From contig MFRS01000004.1 in the NCBI GenBank assembly GCA_001784635.1, positions 14,151 through 57,667 of the forward strand: 43,517 nt of DNA, read 5' to 3'. How positions within the stretch are numbered: position 1 is the stretch's first letter; every line of letters starts with the position of its first letter. Source of the DNA: Candidatus Micrarchaeota archaeon RBG_16_49_10. Its GTDB lineage: Archaea > Aenigmatarchaeota > Aenigmatarchaeia > CG10238-14. This document shows positions 1 through 8,586 of the stretch, one piece after another. Made by a program: the position numbers and the translations under genes. Below the pieces are notes generated by a model that was given only the letters and a program-made list of their open reading frames with translations, searched no databases and was not told the DNA's origin.

Positions 1-1
1 A

Positions 2-703
2 AGCTTTTGGCCCTACCCAAGGATTCTTGGTTTCCCGTTCCTGATGTCCGCCGTTTCCGTCACCCTCGCCTACCTCATGCTACTGAGGGTCAAAGAGCCT
101 AAGAGGGTAACTCCTGAGGAGAACCCGATAGAGATGGGGATAGCGGGACTGAGGAAAATTTTCACCAGCGAAGGCCTAAGGTCGCTCTCAATCTTCTACA
201 CCCTGTTATCGGCGTTGACCTTCTTCATGTTCTGGCTCTACCAGCCACTGCTGGGAAGCATAGGGGTGGAAGTGAAATACTACGGAATTTTTTCGGTGGG
301 ATTCGGCCTTTTCGGAATCCTGCTGCTTTCGCAGGCGGACTTCATTTCAGGGAAAGTAGGCGATAGGAGATTGCTTGTCCTTTTGGCAGTGGCCTCTTCC
401 ATGCTGTACCTTCTGCTGGCCACGCAGAGTTTCCCGTTAATCGTGATTGCCTCGATTTTCCTTCTGATTGGAGCCAAGGCCGTAATGTCACCTGTGTTCA
501 ACCATCTGGCGAACAGGGAAATAGAAAGTAAGGACAGGGCGACCGTGCTTTCGTCGATAGCGATGATGGAGAAGCTGAGCCTGGTCGTCCTCTATCCAGT
601 CGTTGGATACCTGATGGACAGGTCGATGGCTATGACGTTGGGTATTTTAGGTGTGATTACTTTGCTGGTTCCCATAGTGGTTAGGCTGAAAATTTCCGAA
701 TAA
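2..703 (+). CDS. MFS transporter, C-terminal part (5' truncated by window)
   Basis: The reading frame is open from base 2, so the gene begins before the window; the first in-frame ATG at 44 lies in the middle of a hydrophobic stretch and is not a credible start. About 230 residues are visible, with a basic loop (RVKEPKR) after the first helix and then roughly six membrane segments, the layout of the second half of a 12-helix major facilitator superfamily permease. The motif GDRRLLV after a helix resembles the MFS loop motif G-D-R. Substrate cannot be told. It ends 150 bases before the next gene and has no visible operon partner. Confidence 0.75.
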   Translation, partial: SFWPYPRILGFPFLMSAVSVTLAYLMLLRVKEPKRVTPEENPIEMGIAGLRKIFTSEGLRSLSIFYTLLSALTFFMFWLYQPLLGSIGVEVKYYGIFSVGFGLFGILLLSQADFISGKVGDRRLLVLLAVASSMLYLLLATQSFPLIVIASIFLLIGAKAVMSPVFNHLANREIESKDRATVLSSIAMMEKLSLVVLYPVVGYLMDRSMAMTLGILGVITLLVPIVVRLKISE

Positions 704-821
704 AAATGTCCGTCCTATTCTCTCTAAGATTCAGCTTCCAAAATAATACGTTCCAATTGACTAAAGAATTGTGTGAAACTAATTGATTGGCATCATCTTT
801 AAATATTCCTTTTCCAAATTT

Positions 822-838
822 ATATAACTGAGTTATAT
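822..838. promoter_or_regulatory. 17-bp palindrome between TATA region and ribosome binding site of the small zinc ribbon gene
   Basis: Arms ATATAACT and AGTTATAT are perfect inverted repeats around a single G. They lie 17 bases before the ATG at 856, just ahead of a near-perfect Shine-Dalgarno (GGAGGTGATT, 843-852) and downstream of a TATA-like TTTAAATAT at 799-807. A dimeric repressor site, or an RNA hairpin in the leader, are both possible. Confidence 0.4.
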
Positions 839-855
839 GAAAGGAGGTGATTGAT

Positions 856-999
856 ATGGAAGCGAAAGGTTCGGATTATGTGTACGCGGTTTGCGATGAC
901 TGCCACACATTCAAGATGGGCCACAAGTCCTTCAAGACGAAGAAGGGCTTCATGACTTGCGATGGCTGCGGGAAGGCTTTGCACGAACTGAGGTGGTGA
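856..999 (+). CDS. Small zinc-ribbon protein (47 aa)
   Basis: This gene was found by reading from a very strong Shine-Dalgarno site (AAGGAGGTGA, 841-850) ending six bases before ATG. The protein has two CxxC pairs, C13-x2-C16 and C35-x2-C38, separated by a Lys-rich stretch with one His on each side, which is a minimal zinc ribbon. Small archaeal zinc ribbons of this kind often bind RNA, the ribosome or RNA polymerase, but the partner here is unknown. It is followed at once by a T-rich terminator. The strong RBS, codon use like the core genes and the paired cysteines make it a real gene despite its size. Confidence 0.75.
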   Translation: MEAKGSDYVYAVCDDCHTFKMGHKSFKTKKGFMTCDGCGKALHELRW

Positions 1000-1010
1000 G
1001 CCACTTCAGC

Positions 1011-1028
1011 TCTTTTTTTCTTTTTTTT
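1011..1028 (+). terminator. Poly-T terminator after the zinc ribbon gene
   Basis: A run of T with a single C (TCTTTTTTTCTTTTTTTT) begins 12 bases after the TGA. Archaeal RNA polymerase terminates on such T tracts without needing a hairpin. Confidence 0.6.
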
Positions 1029-1073
1029 GATTCCGCGTTCAAGGAAAAGAAAGAACCCAACGAATAGGAGATT

Positions 1074-1301
1074 TTATTTAATCAGCGTCTTTAATCCTTC
1101 TACAACTGCGTTCTTAAGTATACTCCCTGTTGTAAAGTCGAGAAGCCCTAAAGCTGTAAGAACTGCAAAATATATGCCATAAGATTGCGGTATTCTTTCC
1201 CCTCTTTCATCTGCTTGATTCCAATTTCTATTTTGGTAAATAAACGGGCCTGCAAATGGAAGAAAATCTTGCATTTCTATACTAATGTTGTAAATCAACA
1301 T
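1074..1301 (-). CDS. Orphan AT-rich protein (75 aa), possible single membrane helix
   Basis: I do not recognise the family. The start is supported by AAGGAG seven bases upstream on the minus strand (about 1309-1315) and a TATA-like ATTTAAAT at 1351-1358. The C-terminal half holds a moderately hydrophobic stretch (IYFAVLTALGLLDF) that may be a membrane helix or amphipathic segment; the N-terminal part is rich in Asn, Gln and Phe. Base composition is much richer in AT than the neighbouring metabolic genes. It is a monocistronic unit. Confidence 0.55.
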   Translation of the reverse strand: MLIYNISIEMQDFLPFAGPFIYQNRNWNQADERGERIPQSYGIYFAVLTALGLLDFTTGSILKNAVVEGLKTLIK

Positions 1302-1538
1302 TTTATTTCTCCTTTTTCGACGGTTCCTAATTTTACTTAACCTCTGAAAGATTTAAATGAAATCAACGCTTAAATCACTTGCCCGTAAATTTTGATTTCG
1401 AAGTATTCTACACTTTTCCTTACATTTCCTTGAACAGGTTATATAAAATTTTATCTAAATTATTGCGAGAAATAAAGAACACCTCAGAAAATGTTGAGAA
1501 ACAGTCAAAAATAAAAGCTTTATTATTAATTAAAATTC

Positions 1539-1817
1539 ATGGTTACATATACAACTCGAATTCCTTTAGGTATTGTTAATTTGGCTCAAGTTGTAGAATA
1601 TATTGTAACGAATAACGTTGGTTTTGAGCCGGTGAGCCATGGTCCCTATCATTACGAAAAAGGAATGGCTGTCTCCCCCGAAGAAGCACGAAATATGCTT
1701 GAAGATCCAAACTATAGATGGCATTTGAAAGAGTTAGAAAAAAGAAGGGTATTGACAGGTTATGATTTTACAAATCCTCAAGTTGAAAGTGTAGAAATAA
1801 ATTTGTTAGAATTTTAA
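1539..1817 (+). CDS. Orphan AT-rich protein (92 aa)
   Basis: I do not recognise the family. The protein is soluble and slightly acidic, with a helical middle (SPEEARNMLEDPNYRWHLKELEKRR) and no cysteines. There is no clear ribosome binding site; an in-frame stop at 1527 makes the ATG at 1539 the only normal start. A shorter frame at 1379-1579 overlaps its first 41 bases and is less convincing. It belongs to the series of short AT-rich single genes in this window. Confidence 0.5.
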   Translation: MVTYTTRIPLGIVNLAQVVEYIVTNNVGFEPVSHGPYHYEKGMAVSPEEARNMLEDPNYRWHLKELEKRRVLTGYDFTNPQVESVEINLLEF

Positions 1818-1968
1818 TACCTGACATTAATATCCTTCAATCTTCAATTTTATTAAAAGCACCTGTTATTATTATAATGAATTATAATGTTAAAATGAAT
1901 TCTCGGTCCTTACCGTCAAAAGGATTCAAATTTTATCTTGTGTGAAAATCAATATTCCCTTGAAGAAT

Positions 1969-2826
1969 CTACATAAACTGCTTAACAAGCTTCACTATAT
2001 CAACATTGCCTATCCTCTGCTTCACCAGGGGCGTCTTAGAAATCTGCGGCAACCCCTCGCTGTAGGTCCTTCTCTTGACTCTATAGAAAACACCTGTAGG
2101 TATCCTGTCCCCCCACTCCAATGCCTTCCTGTAAGCCGCTACCTTGTCGGTGGGGTCATATCCATCGTCCAGCTTGTACACCCTTTCGCGGAACCACTGG
2201 AACGTGTTCGTCCTGTTGAAGGTCACGCACGGCTGCAGGACGTCGACAAGCGCGAATCCATTGTGGCTTATCGCCTGCTGGAAGAGCTTGGTCAACTGCT
2301 CGAGGTCCCCCGCGAAGCCCCTAGCGACGAACGTCGCCCCTGAAGTGATGGCCAGGGCTATCGGGTTAAGAGGGTCCTCAAGCGACCCGAACGGCGTGAA
2401 CTTCGTGACGGTCCCCCTCGGACTTGTGGGGGATGTCTGCCCTGTCGTGAGCCCGTATATCTGGTTGTTGTGCGTGATGTAGGTGATGTCGATGTTCCTC
2501 CTGGCTGTGTGGATGAAGTGGCCTATCCCGATGCTGTAGCCGTCCCCGTCCCCGCCTTGAGCGATGACCGTGAGCTTGTGGTTTGAGAGCTTTATCGCCG
2601 AAGCTACGGGGAGCGTCCTGCCGTGCAGCCCGCCGAAGCCGTATATGTTGATCCAGTTCGGCAGATGCCCCGAGCAGCCTATGCCGGCGACCACCACGGC
2701 GTTGTGCGGCTCGACCTTCAGGCTGACCAAAGCCTTCTTCAGGGCGGAGAGTATGGTGAAGTTCCCGCACCCGGGGCACCAGGTCATGACCTCCTTCTCC
2801 CTGTCCAAATCAGCCAAGCTAACCAT
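1969..2826 (-). CDS. korB: 2-oxoacid:ferredoxin oxidoreductase, beta subunit
   Basis: It binds thiamine diphosphate and a [4Fe-4S] cluster and, with the alpha/gamma subunit, oxidatively decarboxylates a 2-oxoacid (2-oxoglutarate or a related acid) to the acyl-CoA while reducing ferredoxin. Cluster cysteines are visible at C17 and C20 (WCPGCGN), C51 (GIGCSG) and C200. The ThDP/Mg motif runs from G92-D93-G94-D95 to N120-N121. The length of 285 residues is normal. It overlaps the 3' end of korA by 8 bases, so the two are translationally coupled. Whether the substrate is 2-oxoglutarate, pyruvate or a wider range cannot be told from sequence alone. Confidence 0.93.
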   Translation of the reverse strand: MVSLADLDREKEVMTWCPGCGNFTILSALKKALVSLKVEPHNAVVVAGIGCSGHLPNWINIYGFGGLHGRTLPVASAIKLSNHKLTVIAQGGDGDGYSIGIGHFIHTARRNIDITYITHNNQIYGLTTGQTSPTSPRGTVTKFTPFGSLEDPLNPIALAITSGATFVARGFAGDLEQLTKLFQQAISHNGFALVDVLQPCVTFNRTNTFQWFRERVYKLDDGYDPTDKVAAYRKALEWGDRIPTGVFYRVKRRTYSEGLPQISKTPLVKQRIGNVDIVKLVKQFM

Positions 2827-4555
2827 GCCTCAAAACCTCCTTCACCTTGTCATATATCTCCTCGGGGTATATGGGCCTGCCGTCGTACTTCAGCAGCCTG
2901 TGCCCTATCTCTATCCCGGTGTTCTCCCTGATGAGTCCACCCAGCTGCCCTGTGGCGTTGCCCTCGATGAGCAGTATCTTCTGGCCGTCGTCCAGCGCGG
3001 CCTTGACTTGGTCCGACGGGAATGGGTTGAGGTAGACCAGATGCAGGAGATTGACCTTAACGTGGTCCCTCAGAAGCCATGTCAATGCCTCCATCGCAGC
3101 TCCCTTGGTAGAGCCCCAGCACACCAGCGTTATCTCTGGATGCGGCGAGCCATAGACGTGTGGCTTGGGCATCTCCCTCTCGATGAACTTCATCTTCCTC
3201 ATCCTCTTGTCGACCATCCTTACCCTGTCCTCGCTCTCCTCGGTTATGATGCCGCTTTCACCGTGCTCGTTGCTTGTCGCGGTGTAGATGCCATGTCTCT
3301 GCCCCGGTATACTCCTGGGCGAGACTCCGGTCTTGGTGTCCTCGTACCTGTTGAACTGCTTCATCCTCCTCAGTTGCGCATCGGAAAGCACAGCCCCCCT
3401 ATCGATCCTCACCTTTCTCGTGTCGAAGACCTTTGTCGTGGTCCTGCTCTCGCCGAGGTGCTTGTCGGAGAGTATGAAGACAGGAATCTGGTACCTCTCA
3501 GCCAAATTGAACGCGTTTATGGTCTCATGGAAGCACTCGTCCACATCCCCAGGGGCTATCACAACCCTAGGGAACTCGCCCTGTGACGACGAAAGTATGA
3601 ACCTCAAGTCCTCCTGTCCTGTCTGCGTGGGCATCCCCGTGCTCGGCCCGGGCCTCTGGACCTCAACTATCACTGCGGGCGTCTCGGTTATCCCGGCAAG
3701 CCCAACAGCCTCCACCATAAGCGAGAAGCCTCCGCCTGAAGTGCAGGTCATCGACCTCACCCCAGCAAAGCCGGCCCCTATGACCATGTTCATCGCGGCA
3801 ATCTCGTCCTCCGTCTGCTTCGCTATGATGCCGTATTCCCTCTCATAGCCCGCAAGGAACTGGAAGATGCCTGATGCTGGCGTCATCGGGTAGGCGGCTA
3901 TGAACTTGCAGCCGGCCTTCAATGCGCCCAAAGCGACAGCCTCGTTGCCGCTGATGAGCATCCTGTTCATGGTCTTTGCCTTCCTTAGCCTGTGGCCGAA
4001 CTCGGGCTTCAGCTGCCTCATATAATCATAACCTTCCTTTGCCGCGGCCTTGTTCAGCTCGGTGACCTTCTTCCCCTTGTCCTTGAACGTCTCCTCTATG
4101 ACCTTGAGCAGTGTCTTCAAATCGAAGTCCACCAACGCGAAGGAGACCCCTAGAGCGACATTGTTCACCATCAGCCTCTCCCCGCCGGCCTTCTTCGCCA
4201 GATCTAGGAAGGGCACCGCAAAGACCTTGACATCCGGCCTAATCTTCCTCTCAAGCTCCAAAGAGCTGTCGTATATTATCGCCCCTCCCGGGGTCAACTC
4301 CTGCTCGTGGAGCTCTATCGTCTGCCTGTTGAGCGCGACGAGGATGTCGACGGACTTGACCGGCGAATGGACCTCCCTGTCCTCCACGCGGACCTGGTAT
4401 GTGTTGTGGCCGCCCCTTATCAGCGAGGGGAACTCGGTGAAGTCGAAGGTGTTCAGCCCGGCCCTGACACAAGCCTTGGAGAAGATGTACCCTGTGGTCA
4501 TTATACCGAAGCCGGCCTCGCCGCCTATCTTCCAGGAGAGCTTGTTGGTTATCAT
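2819..4555 (-). CDS. korA: 2-oxoacid:ferredoxin oxidoreductase, fused gamma-alpha subunit
   Basis: Residues 1 to about 185 are the gamma domain (GGEAGFGIMTTG near 11-22, RGGHNTYQVRV near 48-57), and residues from about 198 form the alpha subunit with the hallmark YPMTPAS at 222-228, which lines the active site, and a TPP-family pyrimidine-binding fold (KQTEDEIAAMNM). The gamma-alpha fusion of 578 residues is typical of archaeal OFOR enzymes. It is the first gene of a two-gene operon with korB and faces away from the orphan at 4683, with which it shares a 127-base intergenic region holding an AT-rich promoter. It feeds electrons from 2-oxoacid oxidation to ferredoxin in the cytoplasm. Confidence 0.93.
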   Translation of the reverse strand: MITNKLSWKIGGEAGFGIMTTGYIFSKACVRAGLNTFDFTEFPSLIRGGHNTYQVRVEDREVHSPVKSVDILVALNRQTIELHEQELTPGGAIIYDSSLELERKIRPDVKVFAVPFLDLAKKAGGERLMVNNVALGVSFALVDFDLKTLLKVIEETFKDKGKKVTELNKAAAKEGYDYMRQLKPEFGHRLRKAKTMNRMLISGNEAVALGALKAGCKFIAAYPMTPASGIFQFLAGYEREYGIIAKQTEDEIAAMNMVIGAGFAGVRSMTCTSGGGFSLMVEAVGLAGITETPAVIVEVQRPGPSTGMPTQTGQEDLRFILSSSQGEFPRVVIAPGDVDECFHETINAFNLAERYQIPVFILSDKHLGESRTTTKVFDTRKVRIDRGAVLSDAQLRRMKQFNRYEDTKTGVSPRSIPGQRHGIYTATSNEHGESGIITEESEDRVRMVDKRMRKMKFIEREMPKPHVYGSPHPEITLVCWGSTKGAAMEALTWLLRDHVKVNLLHLVYLNPFPSDQVKAALDDGQKILLIEGNATGQLGGLIRENTGIEIGHRLLKYDGRPIYPEEIYDKVKEVLRHG

Positions 4556-4682
4556 CTAATTTAATTGGGGTTTCTTGGTAATAAAATTTTTGGAGTTTTT
4601 CAAAATTTCACAGAAATTCGGCGAAACCCAAAAGCGTAAGACATAAATCCTTAACATCTCTATTTACTGGAAGGTGTGAAAA

Positions 4683-4913
4683 ATGCCTTATAGAGTTTTG
4701 TTTACCGACCCAAAATTAAGTGCGGAAACTATTGGTGAAGTTGTTATTTGGTGTGCAAATTATTTGCCTGGGAGATATATACAATATTACCCTTGCGCAT
4801 CTGAAGTGGTTATTGGAGGTCCCCCTAACCCTACAGAAAATGAGATGGGACAATTAATTGAGATGATTAACACACAGTTGAGATTAGATGCGCATTATAT
4901 TCCTGTTAAGTAA
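4683..4913 (+). CDS. Orphan AT-rich protein (76 aa)
   Basis: I do not recognise the family. The start is supported by GGAAGGTG (4669-4676) six bases before ATG, and by a TATA-like CATAAATCCTTA at about 4642-4653, a promoter form repeated before other orphans here. The protein is compact and soluble with two cysteines (WCANY, YPCAS), a Gly-Pro turn (GGPPNPTENE) and a likely C-terminal helix. Codon use (AGA, TTA, ATT) differs from the GC-richer neighbours. It is monocistronic. Confidence 0.6.
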   Translation: MPYRVLFTDPKLSAETIGEVVIWCANYLPGRYIQYYPCASEVVIGGPPNPTENEMGQLIEMINTQLRLDAHYIPVK

Positions 4914-4964
4914 TGAGAGTCAATAATACAAAATTTTTAACTTCGCCCCTCCCATTAATTTATT

Positions 4965-5822
4965 ATGAATTGGGTCCTAGCCAGCCTTCTGATGTTCGCC
5001 TCTTCAGTCGCGCTGTACACGTCCATAAGGAAGGCCCAGCTGATGAAGATTTCCATAGAGGTCTACTCCCTCTTCATGTTCGGGGTGCCTGCACTGGCAT
5101 ACCTGTTCTTCATAGTCGCGTGGGGTTTGCCGTATAGACTTCCGGTGAGGGACTTGATCGAGATTTTTGCCGCAGCCGTCCTCTTCAGCTACCTGGGGAA
5201 CTTCTTTTCCCAAAAGAGCATATTGAAGGCCCCGAACCCCGGCTACAGCTTGATGATATCAAAAAGCTATATCGTCTTCACCACCATAGCGGCCATATTC
5301 CTCTTCAACGCATCGCTCACCCTCAAAAGCTCTGTGGCGATACTTATGATACTCGCCTTCTCTTCGATGATAGCGTCGCCCACCGAACCTAAGGGGAAGG
5401 GAAAAGGGAAGTCATGGCTGGCGTACTCCTTTGGCGCATTCTTCTGCTGGGGATTACTAGCTTTGGCGCTGAAGCACTTCCTCCTCGCCGGGATAGAGAT
5501 TTTCGTGACCCTCTTCTACCTGACGGCCGTGGTGTCCGGGATAATCTTCTTCGAAATCAAAGCGAAGAGAATGAGAATTGCACTGGAGCCGAAGGATCTT
5601 TTGATAGTCCTCGCGATAGGTGGCTTAAGCGCCCTTTTCAACGCATTCATGAACCTGGGCTACCAGACCGCCCCGAACATCGGGTATCTCAACGCCGTCA
5701 ACGCGTCCTCTATAGCCTTCGTCACGGTGCTTTCTTCCGTCTTCTTCAAGGACCACCTGTCAGCGAAAAAGGTCATAGGAATTGTGGGTTCGACGATTGG
5801 GTTAATTGTTTTGCTAGTCTGA
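4965..5822 (+). CDS. EamA/DMT-family transporter
   Basis: The protein of 285 residues has about ten membrane helices in two repeats of five, the drug/metabolite transporter fold. The C-terminal repeat carries the usual EamA ending in which a helix with NAVNASSIAFVTVLSSVFF is followed by a charged loop (KDHLSAKK) and a final helix. It has a Lys/Gly linker (PKGKGKGKS) between the halves. Substrate is unknown. It stands alone, with ATG at 4965 preceded by an AT-rich stretch and no clear RBS. Confidence 0.8.
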   Translation: MNWVLASLLMFASSVALYTSIRKAQLMKISIEVYSLFMFGVPALAYLFFIVAWGLPYRLPVRDLIEIFAAAVLFSYLGNFFSQKSILKAPNPGYSLMISKSYIVFTTIAAIFLFNASLTLKSSVAILMILAFSSMIASPTEPKGKGKGKSWLAYSFGAFFCWGLLALALKHFLLAGIEIFVTLFYLTAVVSGIIFFEIKAKRMRIALEPKDLLIVLAIGGLSALFNAFMNLGYQTAPNIGYLNAVNASSIAFVTVLSSVFFKDHLSAKKVIGIVGSTIGLIVLLV

Positions 5823-6086
5823 GCGTTTCTGCGATGAGCTTTCCAGATATTCTTTCCCCACAGTCCGTCCAGATGGCGGCCCTCCAATGGTGTAGAACCG
5901 CAGGTCGTTTCTCGACCTATAGCTGGCAAAAGTCAAGTCATCGACTATTTGTACAGTCACCCCGACCTCAAACAGGCAAAGCGTCAAGTCGAGTAAAGGG
6001 GTTGGGTGTCCATCCCCTACGGATTCCTCTATAATGTTTATCGCCCTTTTCTCATTTTTAGGAATGACAAGGTAGTTTACCATCAT
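5814..6086 (-). CDS. Hypothetical protein (90 aa)
   Basis: I do not recognise it. It converges with the DMT transporter and overlaps its last 9 bases. The ATG at 6086 lies about 20-27 bases downstream (minus strand) of CTTAAG-type TATA-like sequence, compatible with a leaderless mRNA. The protein has a hydrophobic middle (LLDLTLCLFEVGVTVQIVDDL), then a basic, Ser-rich tail (SYRSRNDLRF ... SSSQKRSD). Coding potential is moderate; it could be a non-coding spacer. Confidence 0.4.
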   Translation of the reverse strand: MMVNYLVIPKNEKRAINIIEESVGDGHPTPLLDLTLCLFEVGVTVQIVDDLTFASYRSRNDLRFYTIGGPPSGRTVGKEYLESSSQKRSD

Positions 6087-6168
6087 TTTTTTAAGTGAAA
6101 GTAAGCTTAAGACCTTTGCTGTCTTGGGGGCAGTCGCCCTTTATAACCAAAAAAGCGAATAAAATAGT

Positions 6169-7104
6169 ATGGACCTGATTGCGATGGGCTCGCTCATAGT
6201 GGACGCCACGATAGTGAGCGCCTCCATCCGAACCCTCGGGAACCAGCTCTACCTGAAGAAGGGTAGCAAGGCGGAGATCGACAAGCTCGAGTTCAGCCTG
6301 GGGGGGTCGGCGCACAACATCGCCTTCGGCGCGAGCAGGCTGGGGCTGAAGACCGGGATAATAGGCTGCGTGGGCTACGATTCCTTCGGCAAGTCCATCG
6401 TCGAGAGGCTGAGGAAGGAGGGCGTGGACACCAGGCTCCTGAAGAGGGCCGCCACAAAGATGACCGGCTACTCCACAGTGCTGATAGGGCCGGACGGCGA
6501 CAGGTCGATACTGGTCTACCGCGGGGCGAACGACCTAATAGACTCGTCTGATATAACCGAGAAGTATTTCTCAGGCTCGAGGGCATTCCTATTCACCTCA
6601 CTCACCGGGGACAGGTCAGTAAAGGCCCTGCAGAAGGCCGTCAGGGTTGCGGAAAGGAAGAGGATGACAATAATAGCAAATCCCAGCATAAACATGATTG
6701 CGAAAAGGAGGGATGAGCTTGAGGAGCTGGTGCAAGCCAGCAACATTGTGATAATGAACGAGGAGGAGGCCTTGGAGTATACGAAGTCCAGCCATCTGAC
6801 AGCCGCGCTGGACAAGCTGGTGGTCGGGAACGAGCTCGTGGTGGTCACCCTAGGGGAAAGGGGCTCGATAACCTTTGACGGCTCGAGGAAGTACAAGCAG
6901 AAGGCCTTCAAATCCAGAGTGCTAGACGCCACCGGGGCCGGGGACGCCTTCGCAGCTGCATTCGTGAGGTGCTACCTGAAGGGTTTGGACATCCCCTATT
7001 CGCTGAAGTTCGCCTCCTCCACGTCATCGCTGGTGCTGAGGAGCTATGGGGCAACAAACAATTTCCCTTCGAAAGTGCAAATAATGGAATTGATGGAGAG
7101 TTGA
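6169..7104 (+). CDS. PfkB-family sugar kinase, probable phosphofructokinase
   Basis: This is a ribokinase-fold kinase of 311 residues. The substrate-side signature is LGGSAHNIAFGASRLG (44-59), NEEE is at 197-200, and the PfkB signature DATGAGDAFAAAF at 253-265 supplies the catalytic base D259 and the anion hole. It heads a tight operon with fructose-bisphosphate aldolase (4-base gap) and triosephosphate isomerase. That context suggests it phosphorylates fructose 6-phosphate, as the PfkB-type enzyme of Aeropyrum does, though a nucleoside or other sugar kinase cannot be excluded. The promoter CTTTATAA (6139-6146) is 26 bases before ATG, so the mRNA is probably leaderless. Confidence 0.85.
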   Translation: MDLIAMGSLIVDATIVSASIRTLGNQLYLKKGSKAEIDKLEFSLGGSAHNIAFGASRLGLKTGIIGCVGYDSFGKSIVERLRKEGVDTRLLKRAATKMTGYSTVLIGPDGDRSILVYRGANDLIDSSDITEKYFSGSRAFLFTSLTGDRSVKALQKAVRVAERKRMTIIANPSINMIAKRRDELEELVQASNIVIMNEEEALEYTKSSHLTAALDKLVVGNELVVVTLGERGSITFDGSRKYKQKAFKSRVLDATGAGDAFAAAFVRCYLKGLDIPYSLKFASSTSSLVLRSYGATNNFPSKVQIMELMES

Positions 7105-7108
7105 TCGT

Positions 7109-7903
7109 ATGTTTTTGGGCAGAAAGAAAAAGGTGAGAAAGATGATAAGCGAAAAGACAGGGAAGACCCTGCTCCTGGCGTTCGACCATGCGTTCGAGCA
7201 CGGGCCCGCCAAGTACGAGAAGGTGGACCTCGATCCCGTGAGGATAGCCAAGATCGCCTTGGAGGGATTTGCGGATGGGGTTATAGTGCACGCCGGTGCG
7301 GCGAAGATGATAAGGAAGCTCATCCCGAAGGAGATGGCGCTGATAGTGAAGGTCACGGGGAAGACGAGCCTGTCGGAGGAGGAGATACAGAGCATCGTCA
7401 CGACCGTGAAGGAGGCCAAGAAGATAGGGGCTGACGGCGTGGCTGCTACATTGTACGTCGGGTCGCCCTACGAGCACATCATGCTGGAGCACTTCGCCAA
7501 GATAAAGCAGGACTGCCTGAAGTACAAAATGCCGTTGGTCGGGTTCGCGTATCCGCGGGTGAAGGGCAAGAAGAAGAATGACACTGATGCCGTGATGTAC
7601 GCGGCAAGGGTCTGCGCCGAATTGGGCTGCGACCTCGTGAAGACCTACTACACGGGCAGCAAGGAGAGCTTCAAGAAAGTCGTCGATAGCTGCTTTGCGC
7701 CTCTGGCCTGCAGCGGAGGCGAGGCGATCAGCGAGGCCGAGTTCCTCAAGAAGGCGCAGGACATAATGGACGCCGGCGCGAATGGCATGGTGGTCGGGAG
7801 GAACGTGTGGATGAGCGAACAGCCGGGGCTGATGCTGGCCAAGCTGCATGACATCGTCTACAGAAGGGGTGCCTATGAAGCCAATCATCGTAATAAACTA
7901 TAA
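7109..7903 (+). CDS. fba: Fructose-bisphosphate aldolase, archaeal class I (DhnA type)
   Basis: It cleaves fructose 1,6-bisphosphate to glyceraldehyde 3-phosphate and dihydroxyacetone phosphate through a Schiff base. The protein (264 aa) shows AFDHAFEHGP at 24-33, GSPYE near 118-122, the Schiff-base lysine K178 in DLVKTYYTG, and phosphate-binding turns CSGGEA and GMVVGRNVW toward the end. It lies second in the kinase-aldolase-TIM operon, and its last 29 bases overlap the TIM start, which indicates translational coupling. A short basic N-terminal extension (GRKKKVRKM) precedes the fold. Confidence 0.93.
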   Translation: MFLGRKKKVRKMISEKTGKTLLLAFDHAFEHGPAKYEKVDLDPVRIAKIALEGFADGVIVHAGAAKMIRKLIPKEMALIVKVTGKTSLSEEEIQSIVTTVKEAKKIGADGVAATLYVGSPYEHIMLEHFAKIKQDCLKYKMPLVGFAYPRVKGKKKNDTDAVMYAARVCAELGCDLVKTYYTGSKESFKKVVDSCFAPLACSGGEAISEAEFLKKAQDIMDAGANGMVVGRNVWMSEQPGLMLAKLHDIVYRRGAYEANHRNKL

Positions 7904-8540
7904 GACCTATGATGAGGGGACCGGAGAGAGGGGGTTGCACCTCGCCAAAACTTGCGAGGAGCTTTCGCAGGAGAAGGAGATAGACATCATCATCGCCCCG
8001 CAGGTGGGCGACATATTCCGCATAGCCAACCTGGCCAAGGTGTCCATAGTGACGCAGAGCGTCGATGCTGTAGAGGACGGGAAGCACACCGGCGCGATAT
8101 CGCCGAGGAACGTCAAGCAGCTTGGGGCGCTGGGGACACTGGTGAACCATTCCGAGTGCAGGAAGGATATGGACGAGATAAAGAAAATCTTCGAGATATG
8201 CAGGGCGTTAGATTTGGTCGTCATATGCTGCGCGGACACTCCAGAGAAGGCGCAGGAGATTGCGAGGCTTTCCCCTGACGTGATTGCGATAGAGCCGCCC
8301 GAGCTGATAGGGACGGGCGTATCTGTATCCACGGCCAACCCTGATATTGTGACGAGGACCGTGCAGGCTGTGCACGACATCGACCCAAACATCCCTGTCC
8401 TGTGCGGGGCTGGGATAACGAACAACATCGACATCAAAAGGGCGCTGGAGCTCGGGACTGTGGGCGTCCTCCTGTCGTCCGCCGTGCTGCTTTCAAAAAA
8501 TACCCGCGAAACGCTCTACAAACTTTTGGAAGGGTTCTGA
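7875..8540 (+). CDS. tpiA: Triosephosphate isomerase, archaeal type
   Basis: It interconverts dihydroxyacetone phosphate and glyceraldehyde 3-phosphate. I set the start at ATG 7875 (MKPIIVINYK) because it has AAGGGGTG a few bases upstream (7864-7871) and gives the family N-terminus; an earlier in-frame start at 7848 only adds aldolase-overlapping residues. Catalytic residues N8, K10, H92 (NHSE) and E140 (AIEPPELIGTG) and the phosphate loop CGAGI (177-181) are all present. The length of 221 residues matches the short tetrameric archaeal enzymes rather than the roughly 250-residue bacterial ones. It is the last gene of the operon. Confidence 0.95.
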   Translation: MKPIIVINYKTYDEGTGERGLHLAKTCEELSQEKEIDIIIAPQVGDIFRIANLAKVSIVTQSVDAVEDGKHTGAISPRNVKQLGALGTLVNHSECRKDMDEIKKIFEICRALDLVVICCADTPEKAQEIARLSPDVIAIEPPELIGTGVSVSTANPDIVTRTVQAVHDIDPNIPVLCGAGITNNIDIKRALELGTVGVLLSSAVLLSKNTRETLYKLLEGF

Positions 8541-8586
8541 GTTGCCGGATTCTATGGGAAGAAAATTCATTGCGGCAACCTTTCCT

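Noticed and set aside
1379..1579. 66-residue plus-strand frame with TTG start
   Set aside because: No RBS, biased to Ile/Lys/Asn as in AT-rich spacer, and it overlaps the better frame at 1539.
2564..3586. 340-residue plus-strand frame
   Set aside because: Antisense shadow of korA and korB in GC-rich DNA.
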